A stretch of DNA of 64,000 bases from Afipia sp. GAS231 (GTDB lineage: Bacteria; Pseudomonadota; Alphaproteobacteria; Rhizobiales; Xanthobacteraceae): the NCBI RefSeq assembly GCF_900103365.1, contig NZ_LT629703.1, positions 3,720,001-3,784,000 of the forward strand, given 5' to 3'. Under the pieces are notes generated by a model. The model was not told the origin of the DNA, made no database searches, and saw nothing but the letters and a program-made list of their open reading frames with translations. Below, one piece after another: positions 8,904 to 17,655 of the stretch; the stretch's first letter is position 1; every line of letters begins with the position of its first letter. Made by a program: the position numbers and the translations under genes.

Positions 8904-9713
8904 TTACTGCGTTCCGGACAACCTTACTCGGCTGTCGCGCACTTCATCGCGGAGTTCGCCCTGAACTTCCAATTGACCACTTTTTACCAACGCCCTCAGT
9001 CGCCCCATGACGAAGGTGTCGCCATATTCGATTAAGTCGTCTGGCCCGCTTACCAAAGTCTGCCCCACGACTTTCCAGACATTCTGCCACCTGTTCGTCA
9101 CCTGGGACGTCAGCCTGGAATCGAAGAAGGAAATTGGTGCCGATACAAGTACGCCACCTTTGATGACCCGCAGCGGCGCGTTCTCCGCCAGAAGTTGCCG
9201 CCAGAGATTTTGATAGTGCTTTCGAGCGGTTTCCTGCAATGGTTTTGCCAACTCCCAGAACTTTTCGCGGCAGATGATGTCGTGATGAAGCATGCCGATG
9301 CTTATTAGCAAACGCGCCGGTCGAGCTCTCTCTTGCTCCGACTGACTGGGCACTGTGACCTCGCTCAGGTCGACCACCTCGCATGGTGCATCGCCGAGGC
9401 GCGATAACCAATCGAGGAAGCCCGCGTACTCCTTCGCGGATCGTCGCGTCAGCCAGACGATCTTGCGTTTGTCAGGTGCGCGAGCGTCATCCGATACTCG
9501 CTCGGAGTCGGTGCAGATCTCGATCCAGTTGGGGGCGCCCAATTCATCCGCAACCCACTTCGCGCGCACGTGCGGGTCAGACGAATTGATGGGTCCGAAG
9601 CTGAGGTCGTCGTACGTCGTGATCACGGGATCGGATCGCCCGGCCTTTCGGAGAGCCTGAAGCAGGCATCCCGCGCCGGACGACGTAAAAACGAAATGAA
9701 GATCGGCCTTCAT
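8904..9713 (-). CDS. DUF1835-type protein of unknown function
   Basis: This 269-residue protein begins with a DUF1835-like domain (HFVFTSSGAGCLLQAL, then DDLSFGPI at about 36-43, then IEIC and KRKIVWLTRRSAKEY). A DUF3658-like C-terminal half follows (about 160-265: NLWRQLLAENAPLRV, then DTFVMGRLRALVKSGQL). The function of this family is not known. I chose the ATG at 9713 (MKADLHFVF); an in-frame ATG 11 codons upstream lies inside a perfect inverted repeat and is less likely. It is flanked by the amtB terminator and the GFA gene and looks like a single-gene unit. Codon use appears somewhat less GC-biased than in its neighbours, which hints at later acquisition. Confidence 0.75.
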   Translation of the reverse strand: MKADLHFVFTSSGAGCLLQALRKAGRSDPVITTYDDLSFGPINSSDPHVRAKWVADELGAPNWIEICTDSERVSDDARAPDKRKIVWLTRRSAKEYAGFLDWLSRLGDAPCEVVDLSEVTVPSQSEQERARPARLLISIGMLHHDIICREKFWELAKPLQETARKHYQNLWRQLLAENAPLRVIKGGVLVSAPISFFDSRLTSQVTNRWQNVWKVVGQTLVSGPDDLIEYGDTFVMGRLRALVKSGQLEVQGELRDEVRDSRVRLSGTQ

Positions 9714-9728
9714 CACGGATCCTCGATG

Positions 9729-9751
9729 GAAGTGCCTAGATGGCACTTCCG
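9729..9751. promoter_or_regulatory. perfect inverted repeat upstream of the DUF1835-type gene
   Basis: The arms GGAAGTGCC and GGCACTTCC are separated by TAGAT, 16 bases upstream of the start codon at 9713. It could be an operator or a hairpin in the 5' leader. No T-run follows on either strand, so an intrinsic terminator is unlikely. Confidence 0.4.
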
Positions 9752-9793
9752 GAAGTCCGCGTCCACTTCAACGTATTCCTTGGCATTGGTGAC

Positions 9794-9828
9794 AAAAAGA
9801 AAGGGGCCCCAACTTGCGCTGGAGCCCC
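9794..9828 (-). terminator. intrinsic terminator downstream of amtB
   Basis: Read on the minus strand, an 11-bp stem (GGGGCTCCAGC with GTTGGGGCCCC, including G-U pairs) closes a GCAA tetraloop and is followed by TTTCTTTTTG. It lies 80 bases after the amtB stop at 9909 and is a textbook rho-independent terminator. Confidence 0.9.
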
Positions 9829-9873
9829 TCTACGGTCAGGGCATTGCCGGGTATGTGCCCGAACCGAAGTTGT

Positions 9874-9899
9874 GGGTGCGACCCCTGGGGATCGCACCC
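9874..9899. repeat. hairpin just after the amtB stop codon
   Basis: GGGTGCGA and TCGCACCC arms enclose CCCCTGGGGA, which can pair again (CCCC with GGGG). It lies between the amtB stop and the terminator. It has no T-run and may be an mRNA 3'-stabilising structure. Confidence 0.5.
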
Positions 9900-9908
9900 C
9901 GGGAGAAC

Positions 9909-11351
9909 CTACATGTTGTAAGCGCGCTCCGTGTGCTCGGTGACGTCGAGGCCTTCACGCTCGGTCTCGACGTTGACGCGCAGGCCAACGATGACGTCGA
10001 CCACCTTGTAGAGGATCGCCGAACCGATGCCCGACCACACCAGCGTGGTGCAGACGCCCCAGCTCTGCGAGATCATCTGGGCAGCGAAGTCGTAGTCCGC
10101 GATCTTGCCGGTGGTGTAGTCCATGATGCCCGTGCCGCCGAGGGCCGGATTCACCAGGATGCCGGTGCCGAGCGCGCCGACGATGCCGCCGACGCAGTGG
10201 ACGCCGAACACATCGAGCGAGTCGTCATAGCCGAGCGCATTCTTCACCACGGTGCAGAAGAACAGGCAGACGACGCCAACCACGAGACCGAGCACGATCG
10301 CGCCCATCGGACCGGAGTAACCGGCCGCCGGCGTAACCGCGACGAGGCCTGCCACCGCGCCCGACAACGCGCCGAGCACCGAGGGATGACCCTTGACGAT
10401 CCATTCCGCGAACATCCAGGCCATCGCCGCCGCTGCAGTTGCAACGAAGGAGTTGGTCATGGCGAGCGCGGCGCCGCCGGAGGCTTCGAGGTTCGATCCG
10501 GCGTTGAAGCCGAACCAGCCGACCCAGAGCAGCGAAGCGCCGATCATGGTCATGGTCAGCGAGTGCGGAGCCATCAGCTCCTTGCCGTAGCCGACCCGCT
10601 TGCCGATCAGGAGCGCACCGACGAGACCGGCGATACCGGCGTTGATGTGCACCACGGTGCCGCCAGCGAAGTCGATCGCGCCCTTCTTGAAGATCCAGCC
10701 GGCGTCGGCGTTCACTTCGTCGAGCTTGGCCTGCGCCGCGGTCTTCGCCGCACCGTCAGCCGCCGCAGCCAGCGCCTTCACCGCATCCGAGATCGCGTCC
10801 GGTCCGGCCCAGTACCAAACCATGTGTGCGATCGGGAAGTAGATCAGCGTCACCCAGAGCGGGATGAACAATGCGATCGCCGCGAACTTCATGCGTTCGG
10901 CAAAGGCGCCGACGATGAGGGCGGGGGTGATCGCCGCGAAGGTCATCTGGAAGCAGACATAGACCAGTTCCGAGATGTTGGCGTCGACGCTGAAGGTCGC
11001 CGCTTTCGAATCCGGGGTCACGCCCATCAGGAAGGCCTTGGAGAAGCCGCCGATGAAGTCGGAACCGCCGGTGAAGGCGAGGCTGTAGCCGTAGAGAGCC
11101 CAGATCAGGGTCACGATGCAGACCGTGTAGAAAACCTGCATCAGCACCGAGAGCATGTTCTTGGAGCGGACCAGGCCGCCATAGAACAGCGCAAGGCCCG
11201 GGATCGTCATCAACAGCACCAGCACTGTCGATGTCAGCATCCAGGCATTGTCGCCCTTGTTGATGGTTGGTTCGGCGTAGGCCGCGGTCGCCGCGAACAG
11301 GCCGACTGCGAGAGCCGCCAATCCCGCGCTATAGGGACGCTTAAACGTCAT
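9909..11351 (-). CDS. amtB: ammonium transporter AmtB (first pair)
   Basis: This 480-residue Amt/Mep/Rh channel protein has a cleavable signal peptide (about 1-26, ending AAYAEP), then eleven membrane segments. Hallmarks are DFAGGTVVHINAGIAG with the first pore histidine, WVGWFGFNAGS, and DVFGVHCVGGIVGALGTG with the second pore histidine of the twin-His pair. It conducts ammonium and is blocked when unmodified GlnK plugs its cytoplasmic face. glnK lies 36 bp upstream on the same strand, so GlnK and AmtB are co-expressed, and a strong terminator follows at 9794-9828. Expression is probably nitrogen-controlled from the sigma-54-like promoter at 11831-11846. Confidence 0.96.
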   Translation of the reverse strand: MTFKRPYSAGLAALAVGLFAATAAYAEPTINKGDNAWMLTSTVLVLLMTIPGLALFYGGLVRSKNMLSVLMQVFYTVCIVTLIWALYGYSLAFTGGSDFIGGFSKAFLMGVTPDSKAATFSVDANISELVYVCFQMTFAAITPALIVGAFAERMKFAAIALFIPLWVTLIYFPIAHMVWYWAGPDAISDAVKALAAAADGAAKTAAQAKLDEVNADAGWIFKKGAIDFAGGTVVHINAGIAGLVGALLIGKRVGYGKELMAPHSLTMTMIGASLLWVGWFGFNAGSNLEASGGAALAMTNSFVATAAAAMAWMFAEWIVKGHPSVLGALSGAVAGLVAVTPAAGYSGPMGAIVLGLVVGVVCLFFCTVVKNALGYDDSLDVFGVHCVGGIVGALGTGILVNPALGGTGIMDYTTGKIADYDFAAQMISQSWGVCTTLVWSGIGSAILYKVVDVIVGLRVNVETEREGLDVTEHTERAYNM

Positions 11352-11387
11352 TTGTTGTACTCCTGAGTGGTAAGGTTGAGCGCGAAA

Positions 11388-11726
11388 TCAGAGGGCTGCG
11401 GCATCCGCCTCACCCGTGCGGATGCGAACCGCATGGTCGAGGTTGATGACGAAGATCTTGCCGTCGCCGATCTGGCCGGTTTTGGCAGCCGTGGTGATGG
11501 CGTCGATGGTCTTGTCGACCTGGTCCGAGGCGACGGCGACCTCGATCTTGATCTTGGGCAGGAAACTCACGGCATATTCGGCGCCGCGATAGATTTCGGT
11601 ATGACCCTTCTGTCGGCCATATCCCTTGACTTCCGTCACCGTGAGACCGTGAACGCCAATGGCGGTCAGGGCGTCACGGACTTCTTCGAGCTTGAATGGC
11701 TTGATGATCGCCATAACAATTTTCAT
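11388..11726 (-). CDS. glnK: P-II nitrogen regulatory protein GlnK (first pair)
   Basis: This 112-residue P-II protein starts with the family [20 protein letters not shown] sequence. The T-loop [15 protein letters not shown] carries Y51, the residue uridylylated by GlnD. The nucleotide-binding [10 protein letters not shown] segment is at about 84-93, and the RTGE motif lies near the C terminus. It senses 2-oxoglutarate, ATP and ADP and controls AmtB. The ATG at 11726 is set by homology; upstream codons do not resemble the family. It is the first gene of a glnK-amtB transcript. Its product is close to the second GlnK at 13426-13764, with changes mostly in the first 30 residues and around position 55-75. 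Confidence 0.96.
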   Translation of the reverse strand: MKIVMAIIKPFKLEEVRDALTAIGVHGLTVTEVKGYGRQKGHTEIYRGAEYAVSFLPKIKIEVAVASDQVDKTIDAITTAAKTGQIGDGKIFVINLDHAVRIRTGEADAAAL

Positions 11727-12031
11727 GGGTCCTATCCCCGCTTGGGCCCGGCTTGGACAAACCGGGCGTTCTCGACTGAGGTTCACCACGCGGAGAAGTT
11801 CACTACGCGGGCACAGCCAGGACCCTTAGAGTCAAATACCGTGCCAGATCGGCGGAATTCCCTAACGGTTTATGAATCCGGCCCTTTTCGCCCTTTGCGG
11901 GAAAAGGCCCCACCTGCGCTATTCCGTCGCGCTCAAAGCGTAATCAGGCATGCTTAAAACGTGAGCACGTCAGAGTGCGAACATAATCCTGCCCAGCGTG
12001 AGGGCAGCGGAACGGTATTTAGATGGGGATT
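11727..12031. other. intergenic region upstream of the first glnK
   Basis: This 305-base region lies between the second amtB (ending at 12032) and the first glnK. It contains the sigma-54-like promoter described separately. I see no convincing GCACCA-N-TGGTGC pair for NtrC, and no gene. Confidence 0.6.
11831..11846 (-). promoter_or_regulatory. sigma-54 (RpoN) promoter-like element for glnK-amtB
   Basis: On the minus strand the sequence reads TGGCACGGTATTTGAC. The -24 part TGGCACG is a perfect consensus match, and the spacing to TTGA at -12 is right. The only deviation is A in place of C in the TTGC core. It lies 105 bases upstream of the glnK start at 11726. glnK-amtB transcription from RpoN and NtrC is well established in proteobacteria. 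Confidence 0.75.
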
Positions 12032-13336
12032 TTATTGCAGCGCTTCGCCGTGTTGCGAAATATCCAGGCCTTCGAGCTCCTGCTGCAGCGACACCCGCAG
12101 CGGTACGAACACGCTCACCAGCTTGAGCAGCACGTAGGTCACACTCCCGGACCAGACCAGGGTGACGGCGACCCCGTAGAGCTGAATCAGCACCTGCTGC
12201 GGATGACCCTCGATCAGGCCGGAGGTGCCGCCGATGGCGCTGACCGCGAAGACGCCGGCGAGCAAGGTGCCGGTCAGTCCGCCGATGCCGTGCACGCCGA
12301 ACACGTCGAGCGAGTCGTCATAGTTGAAACGGTGCTTGAGCCAGGTGCAGGCCCAGAAGCACACGATACCGGCAACGATGCCGATGATGACGCCGTGCCA
12401 CGGCGCCACGAAGCCGGACGCCGGCGTAATCGTTCCGAGACCGGCGACTGCGCCGGAGATCATGCCGAGCACCGAGGGCTTGCGCCGCGTCGCCCACTCG
12501 ATTGCGCCCCAGGTCAGCGCGCCGGCGCAGGCCGCCAGATGCGTCGAGATGATCGCCATCACCGCACGCGAATTGGCCGCGAGTGCCGATCCGCCATTGA
12601 AGCCGAACCAGCCGACCCACAACAGGCCGGTGCCCATGACCGCGAGCGACAGGTCGAACGGAGAAAGGTTGTCGCTGCCATAGCCGTGGCGCCGGCCCAT
12701 CACCTTTGCTGCGACCAATCCGCCGATGCCGGCGGAAAGATGCACGACCAGCCCGCCGGCGAAATCCAGCACGCCTTTGGTGGCGAGGAAGCCGCCGCCC
12801 CATACCCAATGCGCCAGCGGCACATAGACGAACATGAACCAGCCGATCGCGAACAGCAGATAGGCGGAAAACCGCATCCGGTCGGCCACCGAACCCGCCA
12901 CCAGCGCCACCGTGATGATCGCGAACGTCATCTGATAGAGCATGAAAAGCGCTTCAGGGATGGTCTTTGCGGCCGGGTTGACGCTGTCCATGGTCATCCC
13001 GATCAGGAGCCAGCGGTCGAGCGTGCCGAGCCAGGGCCCGTCGCCGACAAAGGCCAGCGAATAGCCGAACGCCACCCACAGGATCGAGATCATCGCGACC
13101 GCCGCGAGCGACTGCGCCATGGTCGCCAGTACGTTCTTCTTGCGCACCATGCCGGAATAGAACAGCGCCAGACCCGGTATCGTCATCATCAACACCAGCG
13201 CGGTGGCGACGATCATCCAGGCGGTGTCGGCGGTGTTGATGGTCGACGCTTGGGCGAAGGCCGGTGTTGCCAGCGAAGTCGCCGCAAGCGTGATGAGCGC
13301 AGCCAGCTTCGCTGCACGATAAGATAGTGCCCCCAT
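12032..13336 (-). CDS. amtB: ammonium transporter AmtB (second pair)
   Basis: This 434-residue Amt channel is a paralogue of the protein at 9909-11351 but shorter, because it lacks the insert (about residues 165-200 of the longer one) between membrane segments. It has a signal peptide ending near ATPAFAQA, DFAGGLVVHLSAGIGG and DVFGVHGIGGLTGTLLAG with the two pore histidines, and WVGWFGFNGGS. Its own glnK lies 89 bp upstream on the same strand. Transcripts could continue into the first glnK-amtB pair because no strong terminator is visible between them. Two linked amtB/glnK pairs are also known in Rhodopseudomonas. Confidence 0.95.
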   Translation of the reverse strand: MGALSYRAAKLAALITLAATSLATPAFAQASTINTADTAWMIVATALVLMMTIPGLALFYSGMVRKKNVLATMAQSLAAVAMISILWVAFGYSLAFVGDGPWLGTLDRWLLIGMTMDSVNPAAKTIPEALFMLYQMTFAIITVALVAGSVADRMRFSAYLLFAIGWFMFVYVPLAHWVWGGGFLATKGVLDFAGGLVVHLSAGIGGLVAAKVMGRRHGYGSDNLSPFDLSLAVMGTGLLWVGWFGFNGGSALAANSRAVMAIISTHLAACAGALTWGAIEWATRRKPSVLGMISGAVAGLGTITPASGFVAPWHGVIIGIVAGIVCFWACTWLKHRFNYDDSLDVFGVHGIGGLTGTLLAGVFAVSAIGGTSGLIEGHPQQVLIQLYGVAVTLVWSGSVTYVLLKLVSVFVPLRVSLQQELEGLDISQHGEALQ

Positions 13337-13425
13337 GGAATTACCCCGGCCTGTTGTCGTTTTTTCCCGCGCGTTCGGCGTCGTTGCCGCCGCGCCCTGG
13401 ATTTGTTGCTTGGATTTGTTTGACG

Positions 13426-13890
<465 letters not shown>

Positions 13891-13909
13891 TTAAGGGGAA
13901 AACATTTGG

Positions 13910-13953
13910 GGCTGGTGATCCCGGTCACTGTACAGGGGTAAGCATCACCAGCC
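13910..13953. promoter_or_regulatory. inverted repeat upstream of the second glnK-amtB pair
   Basis: Ten-base arms GGCTGGTGAT and ATCACCAGCC are separated by 24 bases in the region between glnK (minus) and the GYF_2 gene (plus). The arms contain the TGGTG/CACCA cores seen in NtrC sites, but the spacing is not canonical. Confidence 0.35.
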
Positions 13954-14019
13954 AGAATGCAGTTCCGTCGCCGGCCCCCGCTGGCTTTGTCCGTCCCCCC
14001 AACGGCTCAAGGAAATAAA

Positions 14020-14898
14020 ATGTCGGACCGATCGTGGTTTTATGCATCCAACGGCCAGCAACAGGGCCCTTATCCCGAAGTCCAGCTACGCGACCTGATT
14101 GCCCGCGGAACGGTCAGGGCGGATACCCTGGTCTGGTCCGAGGGCATGGCCGGCTGGCAGAAGGCGGGAGAAATTCCGGGCCTGATGTCCGGGGCTACGA
14201 GGCCCCCGGCGATGCCGCAAGCCGGCGCGCCGCCGATGACCGGTGGCTATGGCGGCGGCGGTGTCGAGGGGCCGCTGTCGATCGATCTGCCGCTGTTGCC
14301 GATGCTCGGGCGTTTCCTGCTGCTGGTGGTCGGATATTTTCTGGTGATTCCGTCGCCGTGGACCGGCACCGCCTTCTATCGATGGATGGCGTCCCGCGTG
14401 ACGGTCCCGGGCCGGCCCAACTTTGCTTTTACCGGCCAACCCCTCGACATCTGGTACGTCTTCATCGCGACGGGCGTGATGTCCTATGTCGGCGCCTACG
14501 AAAGCTCCCTGCAGCTCATCACCATTCCGATTTCGGCGGTTCTGGGCTGGGTCATGCTGCGTTGGCTCTTCAGCAATCTGAGCTCGAACGGTCAACAGCT
14601 TCCGATCGCCTTCAACGGCAGCGTATGGACCTTCCTCGGCTGGCAAGTGCTGATGTACATTTCGTTCATCACCATCATCGGCTGGGCCTGGGTCATCGCA
14701 GCCTGGATGCGCTGGATCTGCCGCAACATTACCGGCACCCGGCGCGAGGTGATCTTCATCGGCACCGGATTGGAAATTCTGTGGCGGACGCTCGTGTTCT
14801 CGATCGCCTGCATCTTCATCATCCCGATTCCGTGGGTGCTGCGCTGGTATAACCGCTGGTACATCTCGCAATTCGCACTGGTCGAGCGCACCGCCTGA
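14020..14898 (+). CDS. GYF_2 (DUF4339) domain membrane protein
   Basis: This 292-residue protein starts with a GYF_2 domain (about 1-60): WFYASNGQQQGPYPEVQLRDLIARGTVRADTLVWSEGM shows the typical G-P-Y and W-x-E-G-M positions. A Gly/Pro linker (about 60-95) follows, then a membrane domain with about five hydrophobic segments and conserved-looking charged loops (for example NRWYISQF at the end). GYF_2 domains are thought to bind proline-rich peptides, and the membrane part resembles DUF898-like proteins only loosely. The ATG at 14020 follows AAGGAAATAAA, a good ribosome binding site. Function unknown; it stands alone, divergent from glnK-amtB. Confidence 0.85.
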   Translation: MSDRSWFYASNGQQQGPYPEVQLRDLIARGTVRADTLVWSEGMAGWQKAGEIPGLMSGATRPPAMPQAGAPPMTGGYGGGGVEGPLSIDLPLLPMLGRFLLLVVGYFLVIPSPWTGTAFYRWMASRVTVPGRPNFAFTGQPLDIWYVFIATGVMSYVGAYESSLQLITIPISAVLGWVMLRWLFSNLSSNGQQLPIAFNGSVWTFLGWQVLMYISFITIIGWAWVIAAWMRWICRNITGTRREVIFIGTGLEILWRTLVFSIACIFIIPIPWVLRWYNRWYISQFALVERTA

Positions 14899-14919
14899 GC
14901 GGGTCTATGCGCCGGCGCA

Positions 14920-15783
14920 TTATAGCTTGCGCTGGCGCACCGAGCCTTCCTGCGCCACCGACGCCACCAGCGTGCCGTCGGGCTTGAAGATCTGGCCGCG
15001 GGTCAGCCCGCGGCCACCCTGTGCGCTCGGCGAATCCTGCGCATAAAGTAGCCATTCGTCGGCGCGGAACGGGCGGTGAAACCACATCGCGTGGTCGAGG
15101 CTCGCCGGCATCATGCGCTTGTCGAACAGCGTACGGCCGTAGCGCGCCATGATCGCATCGAGCAGCGAGAAATCCGAAGCATAGGCCAGCGCGCACATGT
15201 GCAGCGCCGGATCGTCGGGCAGTTTCGCCGCGGTGCGAATCCAGACGTGAATGCGGCCGTCGTCGATCTTCTGGCCGAAGTAGCGGCCGAGCTCGACCGG
15301 ACGCAGTTCGATCGGCCGGTCGGATTCATAATAGCGGCGAATGAAGTCCGGCATGTCGCGGAACATCGGCTGCTTGGCAACTTCCTCGGCGGTGAGTTTT
15401 TCCGGCGGCGGCACGTCGGGCATCTTGTCCTGATGATCGAACTCGGTCTCCTCGTCGTTGTGAAACGACACGATCATCGAAAAGATCGCATTGCCGTGCT
15501 GGATCGCGGTGATCCTCCGCGTCGCATAGCTCTTGCCGTCGCGCAGCCGTTCGACCTCGTAGATGATCGGAATCTGCGGATCGCCGGGCAGGATGAAATA
15601 GCAATGCAGCGAATGCGGCAGCCGGCCTTCGACGGTGCGGCATGCCGCCACCATCGCCTGTCCGATCACCTGTCCGCCGAACACCCGCTGCCAGCGCGTC
15701 TTCGGGCTGTTGCCGCGGAACAGGTTCACCTCGATCTGTTCGAGATCGAGGATGGAGATCAGGTCAATCACGCCGTTGGACAT
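14920..15783 (-). CDS. tesB: acyl-CoA thioesterase II (TesB)
   Basis: This 287-residue double hot-dog protein hydrolyses acyl-CoA to free fatty acid and CoA. It has the TesB hallmarks FGGQVIGQAMVAA (about 30-43), LHCYFILPGDP, a central catalytic-region Asp in the ASDFSLLD segment (about 205), and SLDHAMWFHRPFRADEWLLY near the C terminus, ending in QEGSVR. The start at 15783 gives MSNGVIDLISILDLE; 14 upstream codons are open but are read from a palindromic repeat. Converges with the GYF_2 gene. No operon partner is visible. Confidence 0.94.
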   Translation of the reverse strand: MSNGVIDLISILDLEQIEVNLFRGNSPKTRWQRVFGGQVIGQAMVAACRTVEGRLPHSLHCYFILPGDPQIPIIYEVERLRDGKSYATRRITAIQHGNAIFSMIVSFHNDEETEFDHQDKMPDVPPPEKLTAEEVAKQPMFRDMPDFIRRYYESDRPIELRPVELGRYFGQKIDDGRIHVWIRTAAKLPDDPALHMCALAYASDFSLLDAIMARYGRTLFDKRMMPASLDHAMWFHRPFRADEWLLYAQDSPSAQGGRGLTRGQIFKPDGTLVASVAQEGSVRQRKL

Positions 15784-15804
15784 TGAAATGCTTTCGGTTT
15801 CCCG

Positions 15805-15906
15805 GTCATTCCGGGGCACGCGCAAGCGTGAACCCGGAATCTTGAGATTCCCCGGGGGTGCAATTGCACCCCTGAGGTTCGATGCTGCGCATCGCCCCGG
15901 AATGAC
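15805..15906. repeat. mosaic palindromic repeat, GTCATTCCGGGG family
   Basis: Starts GTCATTCCGGGGC and ends GCCCCGGAATGAC, with nested palindromes (GGGGGTGCAATTGCACCCC and others) inside. Related copies are at 25556-25657 and 41582-41663. It sits between tesB and the UbiH-type gene. Confidence 0.85.
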
Positions 15907-16002
15907 GGTCGAAGGGATTACGCCCCTTGTTTCAGCCCCTGTTTCGCCCAGCTATTATCAGGTAGCAAGCGTAGTCTGATGAAGTAACCAGGTTAGGATT
16001 TC

Positions 16003-17223
16003 ATGACGGCACAGCGAAGCATTGTCATCTGTGGCGGCGCCTTTGCCGGGCTGGCGCTGGCGTTGGCGCTCCGTCAGGGGCTCGGACCCGATATTCCGGT
16101 GATTGTCGCCGATCCGACACTGGCCACACGGCCGAGCCGCGATCCGCGCGCGACCGCGATCGTCGCCGCCTGCCGGCGGCTGTTCGAGGCGCTCGGCGTC
16201 TGGGACCAGGTCGCAGCGGATTCGCAAGCCATCCTCGACATGGTCGTGACCGATTCCAGGCTGGAAGACGCAACGCGGCCGGTGTTCCTGACCTTTGGCG
16301 GCCATGTCGAGCCGGGCGAGCCGTTTGCGCACATGGTCGAAAACCGCCGCCTGATCGATGCGCTGGTGGTGCGGGCCGAGGCCGAAGGGATCGACCTTCG
16401 CGCCACCGCGGTGTCGAGCTACGATTCACGCGCCGATGGCGTCGACGTGACGCTCGCCGATGGCAGCGTCATCGAAGCCAGCCTGCTGGTCGCCGCCGAC
16501 GGCGCGCGTTCGAAACTGCGCGAACGCGCCGGGATCGCCACCCATGGCTGGGATTACGACCAGTCCGGCATCGTCGTCACGGTCGGTCATGAGCGCGATC
16601 ATCACGGCCGCGCCGAAGAGCATTTTCTCCCCGCAGGCCCGTTCGCGATCCTGCCTTTGACCGGCAAGCGCTCGTCGCTGGTGTGGACCGAGAACCGCGC
16701 CGAGGCTGTGCGGATCATCGCGCTCAACGAAGAAGAATTTCATGCCGAGCTCGAACGGCGTTTCGGGCTGCATCTCGGCGAGATCAAGGCGCTCGACAAG
16801 CCCCGCGCATTCCCGCTCGGCTATTTCGTCGCGCGCTCGTTCATTGCCGAACGACTGGCGCTGGTCGGCGACGCCGCGCACGTAATTCATCCGATCGCGG
16901 GGCAGGGGCTCAACATGGGCCTGAAGGACGTAGCTGCACTGGCCGAAGTGGTGGTCGATGCGGCGCGGCTTGGCATCGATCTCGGCCAGGCCGACGTGCT
17001 CGAGCACTACCAGCGCTGGCGCCGCTTCGACACCATGGCGATGGGCGTCGCCACCAACACGCTGAACTTCCTGTTCTCCAACGAATCGACCTTGCTGCGC
17101 ACCGTGCGCGATATCGGTCTCGGCCTGGTCGATCGCGCGCCGCCGCTGAAGAGCCTGTTCATCCGCCAGGCGGCGGGATTGTCGGGCGAAGTGCCGCGGC
17201 TGCTGAAGGGCGAGGCGCTGTAG
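16003..17223 (+). CDS. UbiH/UbiF/COQ6-family FAD-dependent hydroxylase
   Basis: This 406-residue flavoprotein monooxygenase has the N-terminal FAD dinucleotide fold (VICGGAFAGLALALAL, about 7-22), the DGARSKLRE motif near 166, and GDAAHVIHPIAGQGLNMGLKD (about 290-310), which is the ubiquinone-ring hydroxylase signature. It probably adds one hydroxyl during ubiquinone synthesis; which ring position (UbiH, UbiI, UbiF or an alphaproteobacterial UbiL/UbiM-like role) cannot be told from sequence. The ATG at 16003 opens directly into the Rossmann strand. Not in an operon with other ubi genes here. A GTCATTGCGAG repeat follows it. Confidence 0.9.
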   Translation: MTAQRSIVICGGAFAGLALALALRQGLGPDIPVIVADPTLATRPSRDPRATAIVAACRRLFEALGVWDQVAADSQAILDMVVTDSRLEDATRPVFLTFGGHVEPGEPFAHMVENRRLIDALVVRAEAEGIDLRATAVSSYDSRADGVDVTLADGSVIEASLLVAADGARSKLRERAGIATHGWDYDQSGIVVTVGHERDHHGRAEEHFLPAGPFAILPLTGKRSSLVWTENRAEAVRIIALNEEEFHAELERRFGLHLGEIKALDKPRAFPLGYFVARSFIAERLALVGDAAHVIHPIAGQGLNMGLKDVAALAEVVVDAARLGIDLGQADVLEHYQRWRRFDTMAMGVATNTLNFLFSNESTLLRTVRDIGLGLVDRAPPLKSLFIRQAAGLSGEVPRLLKGEAL

Positions 17224-17244
17224 GGGGCGAGTTACGCTTTAGCC

Positions 17245-17362
17245 GTCATTGCGAGGAGCCAACGGGTCGCGCGAATGCGCGCCCGATGACAGGCTCCGCG
17301 ACGAAGCAATCCGTTCTTTCTTTGCGCGGCGCGATGGATTGCTTCGCTTCGCTCGCAATGAC
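17245..17362. repeat. mosaic palindromic repeat, GTCATTGCGAGGAGC family
   Basis: Runs from GTCATTGCGAGGAGC to GCTCGCAATGAC, with GAAGCAATCC/GGATTGCTTC inner arms. A second copy is at 39367-39447. It lies between the convergent UbiH-type and Trm112 genes. Confidence 0.85.
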
Positions 17363-17388
17363 GGGGAGAGGGATCGGCGCAGACGCCG

Positions 17389-17586
17389 TCAGTCGATCTT
17401 CCGCGCCTCTTCCGGCAGCATGATCGGGATGCCGTCGCGGATCGGGTAGGCGAGCTTGGCCGAGCGCGAGATCAGCTCCTGCCGCGCGGTGTCGAATTCC
17501 AGCGAGCCCTTGGTGACCGGGCACACCAGGATTTCCAGCAGTTTTGGATCGACGGTGCTGTCGAGGCGTTCAGGCGAAGCGCTCAT
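17389..17586 (-). CDS. Trm112 family small zinc-ribbon-like protein
   Basis: This 65-residue protein has the Trm112p core: [20 protein letters not shown] (about 13-33) and a C-terminal [18 protein letters not shown] segment. In eukaryotes and archaea Trm112 activates RNA and protein methyltransferases; the short bacterial form (YcaR-like) has no settled role. Only one cysteine of the usual zinc set is kept, as in other alphaproteobacterial members. Its start overlaps nothing, and it is on the same strand as the TetR gene 69 bp upstream. Confidence 0.9.
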   Translation of the reverse strand: MSASPERLDSTVDPKLLEILVCPVTKGSLEFDTARQELISRSAKLAYPIRDGIPIMLPEEARKID

Positions 17587-17655
17587 TGATATCTCCGGTC
17601 ATGCCGGGGTGCCTTAGCACATCGACGCGCAGGCTGTCATGACGCGTGGCGGCGG

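Noticed and set aside
9570..11366. 598-codon plus-strand open frame across amtB
   Set aside because: High-GC antisense frame of a certain amtB gene; its composition (His/Arg/Glu-rich) is typical of shadow frames.
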